DNA from: Cellulomonas sp. URHD0024
Lineage (GTDB): Bacteria > Actinomycetota > Actinomycetes > Actinomycetales > Cellulomonadaceae
DNA length: 64,000 nucleotides
Direction of reading: 5' to 3'
NCBI RefSeq assembly: GCF_000426185.1
Contig: NZ_AUEW01000007.1
Location: forward strand, 186,001 to 250,000
The position numbers and the translations under genes are program-made. Shown piece by piece: positions 17,135-26,487 of this stretch; the first letter of the stretch is position 1; every line of letters starts with the position of its first letter. Below the pieces are notes generated by a model, which was not told the origin of the DNA, did no database searches, and saw only the letters and a list, made by a program, of their open reading frames with translations.

Positions 17135-17224
17135 GGTAGCGTGTCCGAGCGGCCTAAGGAGCACGCCTCGAAAGCGTGTGTGGGTGAAAGTCCACCGTGG
17201 GTTCAAATCCCACCGCTACCGCCA
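17135..17224 (+). tRNA. tRNA-Ser (anticodon CGA)
   Basis: The acceptor arms GGTAGCG and CGCTACC pair fully. The anticodon loop reads CTCGAAA, giving anticodon CGA for UCG serine codons, and there is a long variable arm as expected for serine tRNAs. The T-loop is GTTCAAATC. The discriminator G at 17221 is followed by an encoded CCA (17222-17224). The accessory island begins just after this gene, a common place for integration. Confidence 0.96.
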
Positions 17225-17464
17225 AGGGGTACTGACGAAACTCAGGCCCTTGTAGTGACAGAACCCCTCGTGAGGGGCCCGGAAGGGTCCCGAGCGGGGG
17301 GTTCAGTCGTTTCCTGCGACCGGCAAGGGCAGGGGGAACCGTTGTACCCCCCTGCGTGGGGCACCGATGCGCGTTGGCGAAGCTTGGGAGCGAACACCGA
17401 TGGCCCGCCGGCCGGAAGGCCGCGGGCTATCTGTGTGCGTCTGCAGTTCGGGGTGGCCTGAGAG

Positions 17465-19078
17465 TCAGGCTGCTTGGGGCGGTTCGACCGCCGCCTCGTT
17501 CGCGAAGAGCTCGACTGGCTCGTATCCGAGGATCTCGGGCGTGGGGGCCAGGACGACGTCGTCGCCGGCATAGCCGGTATCGAGAGCCCACTTCTGGAGC
17601 ATGCGCAGGTTGTAGTGGACGATCGCGAATGCTGCCATCAGACCGGTCGCGGCGATTCCGACGACGCGGATCCAGCCTCGCCGAACACCTTCGCCGTCGA
17701 GGCTCTTGAGGTTGCCGTAGCCGCTCTCGACAGCGTTTCGCCGGTTCCATTCGGCGATCCACTTCGGTGAGCCCCAGCGGTTGTGCTGGCGCAGGTGGGG
17801 CAGTGTCGTCGCGGCAATCGTGATGGTCGCCTGGCGGAATACCTGCGTCCGGCGCTGGGCTGCTGTCGCCGTGGCACGGCCATGCGTCGGGGTGAAGAAG
17901 TACCGCTTGCCACTCGCCTTACGTCGCCCGTTGGATACGAGTGCGTACTGAGCGAGCTCGGCCTGGGCTGCTTGGAACTCAAGCAACGCTGCCCGGTTCG
18001 TCGAGTACTCGGCCTTCCGCCTGGAGCTCGCCCCCGGCCCGGGTGTCTTGAGAGCAAATCTCGGTGGGCGGGCGATCTTGTGCAGGTGACGCGGTGTCCA
18101 CGGGGCGCATGGCCAGCCGTCGATCATCAAGACGCCGGTGGACGGGTCCAAGACTGGGCCTCGCTGGTTGTCGGCAAGGTCGAAGACCTGGTCCAGACCA
18201 CGCTCGAGGATCGGGCCCGCCCAGTGCTCGTTCGTCGCCATAGAAAAGCCGCGATCTGCCATGACCGCTTTCAGGGGCTGATGGGACATGAGCTCGTCGA
18301 GCATGCGCAGGGTGGGGCCGGTGACCGGCGCGTTGGCAGGAATCAGGGTCATTCCGGTAATGAGCTTCAGCGGCTGCTCGAGCGAGCCAGTTTCGAACGT
18401 CGTGCTGGCCGTGAGCATCTGGAACCCGAAGAAGCGGTCCGCGTCGTACTTGTCGTGGGTGGCGGTCTGGTACCCCCAGCGCCCGTCGGCGTCCCACGCA
18501 CAAGTGGGTTTGGTGACGAAGCTGCTGGAGTCCAAGCGGTAGTCCTCGCCTGGGGCCGACCGGGCCTGGCGAGCGCCGCGGGACCACGAGGGCAGCGACG
18601 ATGCGTCGACCGCCATCGCGAACGTCGTGCCGGCGGCCCGGCTCGATTCCTCGAGCAGCCTTGCGACGATCGCGTAGAAGGCGGCTTCGCGCTCGATGCG
18701 CCTGTCCTGGGTCAACTTCTCGCCGTTCTCACGGGCACTGTGCGGTGAGAAGTCGACAGCCAGTATGGCAGCCTTGAAGAGGTAGCGGACTTGGTGGATC
18801 TCGAGCTTTCGGATGCTCGCACCCGTGTGCCATGCGATGCCGTGCCGAAGCTGCGTGCTCACGGCCAGGTGCTTGGTGAGCAGGTCGTGGATGCGCACGA
18901 GAGTGGCGTTGCGGAAAGACGTGCCATGAACGAGGACACAGGCTGCGAAGAGCATCTCGACGGAGAGTTGCCGTGGTGCGCCGCCGGGCTTGGCGCGCAG
19001 GACGGCCTCGAGCTGAGCGGCCACGCCGGATCGACGGATGACGGTCAGTACGCGCTCGAGGTCGCGATCGCCGATCAT
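17465..19078 (-). CDS. DDE transposase (IS4-like signature)
   Basis: A 537-residue transposase. Candidate catalytic acids are Asp in MAVDASSLPSW (near residue 156), Asp in VMADRGFSMA (near 274) and Glu in RNAVESGYGNLK (near 450). The last follows the W-2-R-3-E-6-K form of the IS4-type YREK signature. ATG 19078 overlaps the stop of the upstream recombinase-like gene as ATGA, so the two are translationally coupled. I could not find convincing terminal inverted repeats, so the element ends are not defined. A frame extension to 19270 overlaps the upstream gene and is rejected. Confidence 0.75.
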   Translation of the reverse strand: MIGDRDLERVLTVIRRSGVAAQLEAVLRAKPGGAPRQLSVEMLFAACVLVHGTSFRNATLVRIHDLLTKHLAVSTQLRHGIAWHTGASIRKLEIHQVRYLFKAAILAVDFSPHSARENGEKLTQDRRIEREAAFYAIVARLLEESSRAAGTTFAMAVDASSLPSWSRGARQARSAPGEDYRLDSSSFVTKPTCAWDADGRWGYQTATHDKYDADRFFGFQMLTASTTFETGSLEQPLKLITGMTLIPANAPVTGPTLRMLDELMSHQPLKAVMADRGFSMATNEHWAGPILERGLDQVFDLADNQRGPVLDPSTGVLMIDGWPCAPWTPRHLHKIARPPRFALKTPGPGASSRRKAEYSTNRAALLEFQAAQAELAQYALVSNGRRKASGKRYFFTPTHGRATATAAQRRTQVFRQATITIAATTLPHLRQHNRWGSPKWIAEWNRRNAVESGYGNLKSLDGEGVRRGWIRVVGIAATGLMAAFAIVHYNLRMLQKWALDTGYAGDDVVLAPTPEILGYEPVELFANEAAVEPPQAA

Positions 19079-20808
19079 CGCTCGTCCGTCCGCGGCTCGC
19101 CGAGGTGCATCCGGCCGTCGGTGAGCGCCACCATGGCACGGGCGACTTCTGCTGGGTCCGGTGACGGGCACAGCGCAAGCAGGTCGGTGATGGTGCGTGC
19201 CGATGTCAGCCCGGCCTGCTCGAGCACCACGGCGAGCGGCACGGGAGCGTTGAGGGCGGCGAATAGCCACGTCGTGCGCAGACGCCGGGGATCAATGTCC
19301 AGGCGTCGCCCGGCGCCCGCGGTGACGATCGAGCGCAGGGCCGCCTGGGTCACGTTGCGACGAGTCGTGCTGGTCCCGAGCACCGGCTGCGTGCTGTCGG
19401 CGTTCCCCTGCAGGCTCAGAGCTCGTCGGACGAGTGCCTCATGGGTCCGACGGATGACGACAGTCCGTCTGATTCCCTCTGGAACGTGGACCGTGAGGTA
19501 GTGCCCGAGTGCCGGGTGGTGCACTTCGCGGATGTCGCAGTAACGCACGTATCGCAAGTCACTCGGGGAGAGTCCTGCGCCAAGACACAGTCCGATCAGG
19601 AAGCACGCGTTGCGCGTCTTGGTCGAATTCGGCTGGGACTGCGCGATCTCAACGAACAGGTCGCACTGTGCCGGGTCGTACGGCGGGGCCATCGTCGCGG
19701 CAGGGATCGAGCTCGGGGCGTAGTCGGCGTCCAGGGAGTTGACGGCGCGCCGCAGAACGGAGCGCACGGTCGATATCGTCGCGTCGGGGGCTCCTGCGGC
19801 ACGTAGCCCACTGCGAGCTCCGGTGACGTACCGGTCGACGAGTGTCGAACCGAGCAGCTCGGCGGCGGTCGGTGCCGCCTCGGGGTCCGGGCGGCCGGGC
19901 TGGGCCCACACCCACACGAGGAACTGCGACACGATCGTGAGCCCATTCCGAGCGGCCACATCTGAGACCGGGGCGGCTCCGGCGACAAGCCGTACCGCGA
20001 GGCTGCGCAGGTGGACCCAGACCCCGGGGTCGATGGTCTGCGGGCGGTACGCCGTCAAGGCCCGGGCAACTCCCGGGCGCAGCGTGGACAGGTCGGGGCT
20101 CTCGGCCAGGCGGGGCCCCGACAATGCCCGTGCCGCTGCCGCACGATCGGCGCGGGCCATAGCGAGCTGCTGACGTGCCGACGGTGACGTTGTCGGTCGG
20201 GGGGGCGTAGCGGTGGTCACCACCTCCTGGGCAAAGTAGCGGTGCTCGGCGGCCAGCAGGGCGCCGGCCGACGAATGATCAGGGCCGACCGTGCCGGCCC
20301 GATCGTGCGTGACAGTGGCCGCGCGGACACGGCTCAGCGTGGATCTGGTCACCGGCCCCCGGGAGACGCGCTCGCACGCCAGGACCAGCGCCACGGTGCT
20401 TACTCCCGCCGTCGCGGCCGCGACTTGCATCGCAGGCGTCGTCTCCGGTACCGCACTGTCGACCGCCCGTGCCGTACGAGTCTGGCCTCCCCGAGCCCGC
20501 ACCAGGGCTCGCAGGCTGGATGCGTAGACGGCGAGGCTTCGCGAGTTCTTGGCGTCCGACCGAGCGAAGATCTCTGCCGCCGCCTCCGTCAGCAGGTTGG
20601 CCAGCGAAGGCGGGTCGACGCGGTCCCAGCCACACGGCGAGTTCAAGAAAGCCACGGCGGCGCACAGGAGCGCCTTCGCGTCCTGGCTGGTCCGCGGTGC
20701 CGCGAGTGCGACTGCCTCGATCACCGACGGCCTCGCCGTGCGCCACTCGATTGCGCTCATTGCTCTGGGTGTGAACCGCTCGATGTAGAGCGTCGTGTCC
20801 TGATCCAT
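19075..20808 (-). CDS. Tyrosine-recombinase-like protein coupled to the transposase
   Basis: A 577-residue protein. Its C-terminal third resembles the catalytic fold of tyrosine recombinases: GLCLGAGLSPSDLRYVRYCD, then a long insertion and RLRTTWLFAALNAPVPLAVV in the place of the box II helix. I do not see a clear catalytic tyrosine or the usual HxxR, so it may be an inactive or DNA-binding relative. ATG 20808 is chosen over the codon at 20886 on the basis of a compact start. It shares an ATGA overlap with the transposase gene, which implies a joint function in mobility or target choice. Confidence 0.55.
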   Translation of the reverse strand: MDQDTTLYIERFTPRAMSAIEWRTARPSVIEAVALAAPRTSQDAKALLCAAVAFLNSPCGWDRVDPPSLANLLTEAAAEIFARSDAKNSRSLAVYASSLRALVRARGGQTRTARAVDSAVPETTPAMQVAAATAGVSTVALVLACERVSRGPVTRSTLSRVRAATVTHDRAGTVGPDHSSAGALLAAEHRYFAQEVVTTATPPRPTTSPSARQQLAMARADRAAAARALSGPRLAESPDLSTLRPGVARALTAYRPQTIDPGVWVHLRSLAVRLVAGAAPVSDVAARNGLTIVSQFLVWVWAQPGRPDPEAAPTAAELLGSTLVDRYVTGARSGLRAAGAPDATISTVRSVLRRAVNSLDADYAPSSIPAATMAPPYDPAQCDLFVEIAQSQPNSTKTRNACFLIGLCLGAGLSPSDLRYVRYCDIREVHHPALGHYLTVHVPEGIRRTVVIRRTHEALVRRALSLQGNADSTQPVLGTSTTRRNVTQAALRSIVTAGAGRRLDIDPRRLRTTWLFAALNAPVPLAVVLEQAGLTSARTITDLLALCPSPDPAEVARAMVALTDGRMHLGEPRTDER

Positions 20809-20979
20809 GCCCAGATAGGTCCGGCGCGCGCCGCTTCTGTCACTCGTCGCACGCACTAGGCCGGCCTGGACGCTTGTGGACCACAACGTCGCGCCTACCG
20901 GTGTGTGCGAGCGCTCCGGCGCTCCGCACCACCGGCGGCAGATGCCAGCCCGGGGTGTCCAAACGATGGAGGACGAGCG

Positions 20980-21294
20980 ATGTCAGCATCACGTCGCGAC
21001 GGGGCCTACGGCCGCACCCACAAGCAGCACCGCCTCGCCGCCCTGTTGGCTCGCCGAGACCGACTCGGCACCGATTGGGCCGAGCGCATCTCGCATGGGC
21101 TGCCTGGCGTCGGGCAGCTGCTCGAGGAGCTCATGGTGACCGAATGGGCTCTCACAGAGGGCTGGCCACACCTCGGCGAGACCTGGGTCATCCAGTGGGC
21201 ACAGGCCGACGCCCGCAAGCTCCACAACCCGGAGGTCGGGCGTCGAGGTGGGTGTCAGTACTGCGCCACAGCGTGGCGTCGCGCGAGCGCCTGA
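20980..21294 (+). CDS. Hypothetical protein (104 aa)
   Basis: A 104-residue soluble protein starting MSASRRDGAYGRTHKQHR and ending with a CQYC pair near the C terminus. A strong GGAGGA ribosome-binding site precedes ATG 20980. It is divergent from the recombinase-like gene and followed by a perfect terminator hairpin, so it is a single-gene unit. It could belong to the mobile unit. No family recognised. Confidence 0.6.
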   Translation: MSASRRDGAYGRTHKQHRLAALLARRDRLGTDWAERISHGLPGVGQLLEELMVTEWALTEGWPHLGETWVIQWAQADARKLHNPEVGRRGGCQYCATAWRRASA

Positions 21295-21302
21295 GAAGAA
21301 CC

Positions 21303-21337
21303 CCTGCGGGGCGAGGTAAGACGCCTCGCCCCGCAGG
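21303..21337 (+). terminator. Hairpin terminator after the 104-aa gene
   Basis: Perfect 14-bp arms (21303-21316 and 21324-21337) with a 7-base loop, 8 bases after the stop at 21294. There is no clear T run, as is usual in GC-rich actinobacteria. Confidence 0.75.
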
Positions 21338-21563
21338 CGCGTCTGGTGCTGCGTATTCGTTGGTCGCCGCCCCACCATGCTGGGCGCAAGTGGAGGAGGC
21401 GGCAGTTGGCCCGAAAGGTCGCGACATGCCGTGATGGCACTGCCACCACCAGTCATCTCGAGCGTGTCCGCCCTGAGTGGCGAGTCCGTAGGTTGAGCAA
21501 CGGCGTACGCCATACGATGTGACCGGCTCGACGGTACTCGTCGAGGGTTCGGAGAGGGAGGAA

Positions 21564-22532
21564 ATGGCCGGGCTGGGGGAACACATCACTGCGATGGTCC
21601 GCAGCCATGCCTCCGGCGACGACGCCGCCTTCTACTCGGTCGCGTTGCAGGTCGCCGCGCGCGAGGCCCGCAGCGGGCACCATTTGCTCGCGGAAGACAT
21701 CAAGAAGGCGGTTGACGCCTCTCGCAAGACGACGCCGCGCTCCAACGTCACGAAGCTCGCGCAGCCCCGTGGTGACCTCGCCGAACTCGTGGAGGTCATC
21801 CACCCTGAGGTACCGCTCCACGACCTCGTGGCTCCCGCCGAACTGGTCAGCCAGATCAAGCAGGTCATCGCCGAGCAACGTCAGCGCCGAACGCTCCTGG
21901 ACCACGGCTTTGCGCCTGCTCATCGTCTACTGCTTGAGGGCCCCCCTGGTACAGGCAAGACGATGACCGCGTCAGTACTTGCAACCGAGCTAGCACTTCC
22001 GATGTTCACCGTCCGGCTCGACAGCCTGCTGAGCAAGTACATGGGCGAGACAGCGAGCAAGTTGCGCATCGTGTTTGACGCGGTCGGCGAGCGCCGCGGG
22101 GTTTACCTATTCGACGAGTTTGACGCCTTGGGGGCTGATCGCGGGGGGAGCGACGTCGGTGAGGCTCGACGCATCCTCAACTCGTTCCTCGTGTTCCTTG
22201 AGCAGGCCAGCCCCGAGTCGATCGTTGTGGCCGCGACGAACCACCGCTCGATCCTGGACCGGGCCCTCTTCCGACGGTTCGACGCGGTCTTGAGCTACAA
22301 CCTGCCCGATGTCCGTCAGGCGACAGCTGTAATCCGCGCACGGCTCGGCTCTATGGCGATGAGGCTGAGCCTGGCCAAACTGGGGGACTCCACGCAGGGT
22401 CTCAGCCACGCGGACCTGGTCAAGGCAGCCGAGGCGGCCGCAAAGAGTGCTCTCATGCGGGGCGATACCGCAGTCACTCGGCCGGATCTAATTGAAGCGC
22501 TGACGGCTCGCCGGCAGGCGAGCGTTGGCTGA
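21564..22532 (+). CDS. ietA: AAA+ ATPase of an IetAS-type defence pair
   Basis: A 322-residue AAA ATPase. Walker A GPPGTGKT lies near residue 126, Walker B VYLFDEFDAL near 181-190, sensor-1 ATNH near 225 and the arginine finger region RALFRRFD near 233. ATG 21564 is chosen for its GGAGAGGGAGGA ribosome-binding site; an in-frame codon at 21519 lacks one. The gene overlaps the downstream subtilase gene by 8 bases. An AAA ATPase directly followed by a subtilisin-like protease is the IetAS arrangement, first described as a plasmid stability module and later as an anti-phage system. GC content is visibly lower here than in the flanks. Confidence 0.8.
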   Translation: MAGLGEHITAMVRSHASGDDAAFYSVALQVAAREARSGHHLLAEDIKKAVDASRKTTPRSNVTKLAQPRGDLAELVEVIHPEVPLHDLVAPAELVSQIKQVIAEQRQRRTLLDHGFAPAHRLLLEGPPGTGKTMTASVLATELALPMFTVRLDSLLSKYMGETASKLRIVFDAVGERRGVYLFDEFDALGADRGGSDVGEARRILNSFLVFLEQASPESIVVAATNHRSILDRALFRRFDAVLSYNLPDVRQATAVIRARLGSMAMRLSLAKLGDSTQGLSHADLVKAAEAAAKSALMRGDTAVTRPDLIEALTARRQASVG

Positions 22533-25080
22533 CGAGCTGCAGCATCTCGACCACCTGTACATCATCGAACGAGCCGCCGACGAAGGCTTCGAACGCGGAG
22601 GTCAGGGCAACGCGAAAGTCCGGGACGTTGAGCATCGCGCCCACGGCCTGGCGATGCGGGGCCAACTCGAGCGCGCGCTGTCCGACAGCGACGATGATCG
22701 CCGCGCGCTGAGCGTCGAGCTGGGCGAGCTCCAAGCGCTTGGCACGATCGTCGTACTCGAAGGCGCCGATGCGGCCTATCCCTTGAAGGTCGAGTCTCTC
22801 GACCGCCTCAGCGCCCACCGCAAGACGCCCAAGCGCCCGATGTGGTTGTTGTTGTCCGTTCAGCCGGCGACCGAGACGCAGGTGGAACGGGCGACGGTCT
22901 GGGTCGCGGACGACTACCGTGCCCGATTCCTCAAGTTGTTCGAGGACTATCTCACCAAGCTCTCCACGCGGGCCGCGCCAGACAAGTGGTCCACCCCCGA
23001 CGGAAATCCAGCCCAGCAGGCGTTGATCGCCAACATCGGACGCATCCGCCTAGCCGTGCTTAGCGACCTGTGGACGTCAGAGGGCGACCCACCAGGCCGC
23101 GGTGTGCACTGGTGGGAGTTGTGGCTCGACACCGGTAAGCCCGACGTTGAGGTCTTCGACGCATTCAGCACCGCGCATCAGTTGCGCACGGTGCACCGCT
23201 CGGTCGCCTTCCGAGACCGCCGAGTCGTCTGGGTGGAAGCCACCTGGGATCAGCTCCAGATTCTTCCATTCACGCGTGTGCCCGTTGCCGAGATTCGCCG
23301 TCCGGCGTTCGTTGACACGGTCGAAGACCTTCCCGTGAACGAGCAGGATGAGTACGTGCAGGACCTGGCCGACCGCGTCACGCCAGCTTCGCCCGACACC
23401 GCCCCAGTGGTGTGTCACCTCGACACAGGCGTCTTCCAAGCTCACGTGCTCCTGCGAGGATCACTCGACCCAGCCGATGTGCACACCGTCGTCGGGATGC
23501 ACGGAGACGACGTGAACGGGCACGGGACGTCGATGGCGGGCCTGGCACTCTACGGCGACCTCGACTTCGTCCTAGTCGGCTCAGGGCCGATCCGGCTGGA
23601 CCATCGCCTCGAGTCCGTGCGCATGACGCCTGGACGTGGCGAACCCGTGCTCGACCCACTCGACTTCGGCACCGCGACTGCCGACGCTGTCGCGCTCCCT
23701 GAGATCACGGCGAAGCGGTCACGTGTGTTTTGCCTCCCGCTGAGCACCGCCGCGGACAACCCCGGTGAGCCGACCCTTTGGTCCGCAACGGTCGACGCAC
23801 TCGCGGCCGGGAGCGACATCGTTCGCGACGGAGATCAGCTGCAACTTCTCTCAGCGCCAGACCCGGATGCCGCGCGCCTGATCGTCGTAGCTGCCGGCAA
23901 CATTGATAGCTATCAACTCGACCACCGCGCCGAGTCGGACACGTCTGCGATCGAGGATCCGGGCCAAGCGTGGAACGCCCTCACAGTCTCGGCTTACACC
24001 GACCTGGCCGAGGCGCCGGAGGACCCGGCCTATAACGGATGGACGCCGCTAGCCCAAGCCGGTGAACTGTCTCCACATAGCAGGACGTCGGTCATCTTCT
24101 CTGGCCGAATGTGGCCCATCAAACCCGACATCTGCATGGAGGGCGGCAACGTCCTCACCGACGGCGTCACCGGGTTTGAGGACAAGCACCCACTTCTCTC
24201 GCTTCGCACCACCGGCACTGCAAATGATCTTGCCGTCACTTCGGCCAATGCCACTAGCGCCGCAGCCGCTCAAGCCTCGCGCCTCGCGGCGATGGCGATG
24301 GCTCGGTACCCGAGTTACTGGCCCGAGACGATCCGCGGTCTGCTCACCCACTCGGCCGAGTGGACTCCAGCTATGCGCGCCGAAATCGACGACGAACGGA
24401 GCAGGGGGGGACGATTGACCTTGCTGCGGCGATACGGGTGGGGCGTCCCGACTGAGGAAGCAGTTCTCCACTCCTCCCACCGGGCCGTCACACTGGTCAG
24501 CCAAGACGTGTTCGTCCCGTTCGATGGCCCCGAGTATCGGATGCGGAACTTCCGCTTGCACACGCTGCCGTGGCCGCGTGAAGCCCTCGACGCTGTGGGC
24601 GATGGCGACGTCCGGCTCCGGGTGAGCCTGTCCTACTTCGTTGAGCCTTCCCCTTCGCGCCGAGGGTGGCGCCGGCGTTACGCCTACCCGTCCCACGCCC
24701 TGCGATTCGACCTGCAAGGCCCGCTTGAGACGCAGCAGGACTTCGTTCGCCGCGTCAACCGGGATGCGCAACTGGACGAGGAGGGTTCGAGCCGGAGCTC
24801 GTCCGCGTCGAGCCGATGGCTCGTCGGGCCCAACCAGCGTCACCTCGGCTCGCTGCATCAAGACGAGTGCACCGGGAGCGGTCACGAGCTTGCTGCCGCC
24901 AACTCCATCGCGGTCTACCCCGTTGGCGGTTGGTGGAAGAACAACGGCCGCGCCGACCGCACCTCGCTCCCGGTCCGGTACGCGCTAGTGGTGTCGCTTC
25001 GGACCAAGCGTCAAGACATCGACTTGTACACGCCGATCGCCAACGAGATCCGAGTGCCGACCGCGATCGCCGCCCGTTGA
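22525..25080 (+). CDS. ietS: Subtilisin-like (S8) serine protease of an IetAS-type defence pair
   Basis: An 851-residue protease without a signal peptide, so probably cytoplasmic. The triad is visible: Asp in VCHLDTGVF (near 300), His in NGHGTSMAG (near 333) and Ser in NATSAAAAQ (near 577), with a large N-terminal domain of about 290 residues and a long C-terminal region. The start is TTG 22525, inside the 3' end of the ATPase gene. In IetAS the protease is thought to act as the effector and the ATPase as its regulator. The pair identity is strong; activity against phage is inferred. Confidence 0.8.
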   Translation: MADELQHLDHLYIIERAADEGFERGGQGNAKVRDVEHRAHGLAMRGQLERALSDSDDDRRALSVELGELQALGTIVVLEGADAAYPLKVESLDRLSAHRKTPKRPMWLLLSVQPATETQVERATVWVADDYRARFLKLFEDYLTKLSTRAAPDKWSTPDGNPAQQALIANIGRIRLAVLSDLWTSEGDPPGRGVHWWELWLDTGKPDVEVFDAFSTAHQLRTVHRSVAFRDRRVVWVEATWDQLQILPFTRVPVAEIRRPAFVDTVEDLPVNEQDEYVQDLADRVTPASPDTAPVVCHLDTGVFQAHVLLRGSLDPADVHTVVGMHGDDVNGHGTSMAGLALYGDLDFVLVGSGPIRLDHRLESVRMTPGRGEPVLDPLDFGTATADAVALPEITAKRSRVFCLPLSTAADNPGEPTLWSATVDALAAGSDIVRDGDQLQLLSAPDPDAARLIVVAAGNIDSYQLDHRAESDTSAIEDPGQAWNALTVSAYTDLAEAPEDPAYNGWTPLAQAGELSPHSRTSVIFSGRMWPIKPDICMEGGNVLTDGVTGFEDKHPLLSLRTTGTANDLAVTSANATSAAAAQASRLAAMAMARYPSYWPETIRGLLTHSAEWTPAMRAEIDDERSRGGRLTLLRRYGWGVPTEEAVLHSSHRAVTLVSQDVFVPFDGPEYRMRNFRLHTLPWPREALDAVGDGDVRLRVSLSYFVEPSPSRRGWRRRYAYPSHALRFDLQGPLETQQDFVRRVNRDAQLDEEGSSRSSSASSRWLVGPNQRHLGSLHQDECTGSGHELAAANSIAVYPVGGWWKNNGRADRTSLPVRYALVVSLRTKRQDIDLYTPIANEIRVPTAIAAR

Positions 25081-25578
25081 GGTCCGAGCCCGAAAAGCGC
25101 GCATCCGAAGGGGACCTACTGTGTCCGGGCGCTTCCGGCGTTCCGCGGCGCCGAGCGTTCTCGCCGTACGGGACGCATTTTCGGACTCCCGCGACCTCAT
25201 CGTTCGGTGTTCTACATCAACCCACCGTTCGGGTCTGGGAAGCGATTCGGCCACTTCGTCGACCTGCTCGCGGAGTCGGGCTGGTTGTCGAGAATGCAGA
25301 CCGGCTGGCCGCGATCGTGCCCACAATGAGCCGCGACGGTTCGATCCGGTACGTCTGGGCGAGACGATGAGCCACAAGGCCCAGCTCATCCTCGACGACG
25401 TCCGGCGCGAGGGCTACGTCGCTACGGTGCTCTGGAAGCAGCGGCTCACCGTTGAGTCGAGGACGGCCATGCTGTCGAGGTGACAACGATCGCTTCGCCT
25501 CGTCGACCGAACGGCCGGGAACGCGGACTCCGGGCGATCTGACGAGGGACGGGCGCCTGAATGCGCTGGCGACCTCGA
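25081..25578. other. Gene-poor stretch with possible methyltransferase remnant
   Basis: Nearly 500 bases without an intact gene. Near 25208-25250 the plus strand encodes FYINPPFGSGKRFGHFVDLL, which contains an NPPF motif like motif IV of adenine-N6 DNA methyltransferases, but the frame ends within 40 residues. A second short frame begins at ATG 25367 (38 residues). This looks like decayed coding DNA between the protease and the gene at 25579. The methyltransferase reading is weak. Confidence 0.3.
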
Positions 25579-26487
25579 TCAACCGGTCGGCCAGCGCCGC
25601 GCCTCCATGAGGGCCGGTAGAGCGATCCGGTTCCACTCACCCTCGTCCCAGCCGAGGTAGCGACACATCCGCGTGACTGTCCGCTGGACGGCGGCGACGG
25701 TGGTTGTGTGCAACATGGTTACCCAGACAGGGTCCAGGCCGATGAAGACCAGCTCACCACCGTTGGGCCCGACCTCGTCGGTCTCGTGCATGAAGAACTT
25801 CATGCCATGGGGTTGGGCGTGCGCCACGGAAGACAGCAGCCGGAAGAGCGTCGCGCCGACGTGGGGCGACCCGCCCGGGGACTCGACGAGGCCGGTGATG
25901 AGCGCCTGGTCTCCGGGCGCGGCCGTGTCGAGCTGGCCGACGGGCGCCCCAAACCGAGACGTTCTCAGTTCCCATGCGAAACCTGCCCGCCGACCACTTT
26001 CATGGATGGTGTCAACGGTCGCGGCGAGCTGGCTGACCACTTCCTCGCCACCGCTCAAGCCGGGGGGTGCAACGAGGTTCTGCTCCTCGGCGAGTGACTT
26101 GAGCCGGAGTGCGTAGTACCGGCGGACCCGCTCCTTGGTGTCAACAGTCAGTTCGTACTGCCAGTAGGTCGAGCCGAGGCCGACGAGCAGGGCGCGCAGA
26201 GTGGTCGCCCCCGAGAACGTCGCGTGTTGGTCAGCGGCGATCGCCGCATAGGCGTGCAGGTGGTCGGCGACGTGCGCGAGCCGAGGAATCGCATCCATCA
26301 CGAGCTCGACAGTGGCCTCGCCCCAGGTGTCGTCCCAATCATGATGGGTCATGTCCACGGCCGCCTGACACTCCGGCCGCGCGTCGAAGTCTTGATCGCT
26401 CAGCCAGGCACCGATCGTCGTGGCCAGCAGACGAAAGTGCGGGGCCATCGAGCTCGACATCGTCGCAAGCGCGTCACCGGGCGTCAT
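25579..26487 (-). CDS. Hypothetical protein (302 aa)
   Basis: A 302-residue soluble protein with no domain I recognise. It is rich in His, Trp and acidic residues in the N-terminal half (VDMTHHDWDDTWGE) and ends with a conserved-looking segment CRYLGWDEGEWNRIALPAL. There is no signal peptide and no membrane segment. It converges on the decayed stretch after the defence pair and is flanked by other accessory genes, so it may belong to the same island. Real coding seems likely from length and codon use. Confidence 0.6.
   Translation of the reverse strand: MTPGDALATMSSSMAPHFRLLATTIGAWLSDQDFDARPECQAAVDMTHHDWDDTWGEATVELVMDAIPRLAHVADHLHAYAAIAADQHATFSGATTLRALLVGLGSTYWQYELTVDTKERVRRYYALRLKSLAEEQNLVAPPGLSGGEEVVSQLAATVDTIHESGRRAGFAWELRTSRFGAPVGQLDTAAPGDQALITGLVESPGGSPHVGATLFRLLSSVAHAQPHGMKFFMHETDEVGPNGGELVFIGLDPVWVTMLHTTTVAAVQRTVTRMCRYLGWDEGEWNRIALPALMEARRWPTG

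Larger units (their letters stand above)
17225..20979. mobile_element. Two-gene mobile unit next to tRNA-Ser (ends not resolved)
   Basis: The unit holds the coupled recombinase-like and DDE transposase genes, bounded on the left by the tRNA-Ser gene and on the right by a divergently transcribed small gene. A short hairpin (CCCCTC/GAGGGG, 17264-17277) lies in the 240-base gap after the tRNA. No terminal inverted repeats or target duplication could be identified by eye, so the stated limits are only the gene-free borders. Confidence 0.4.
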
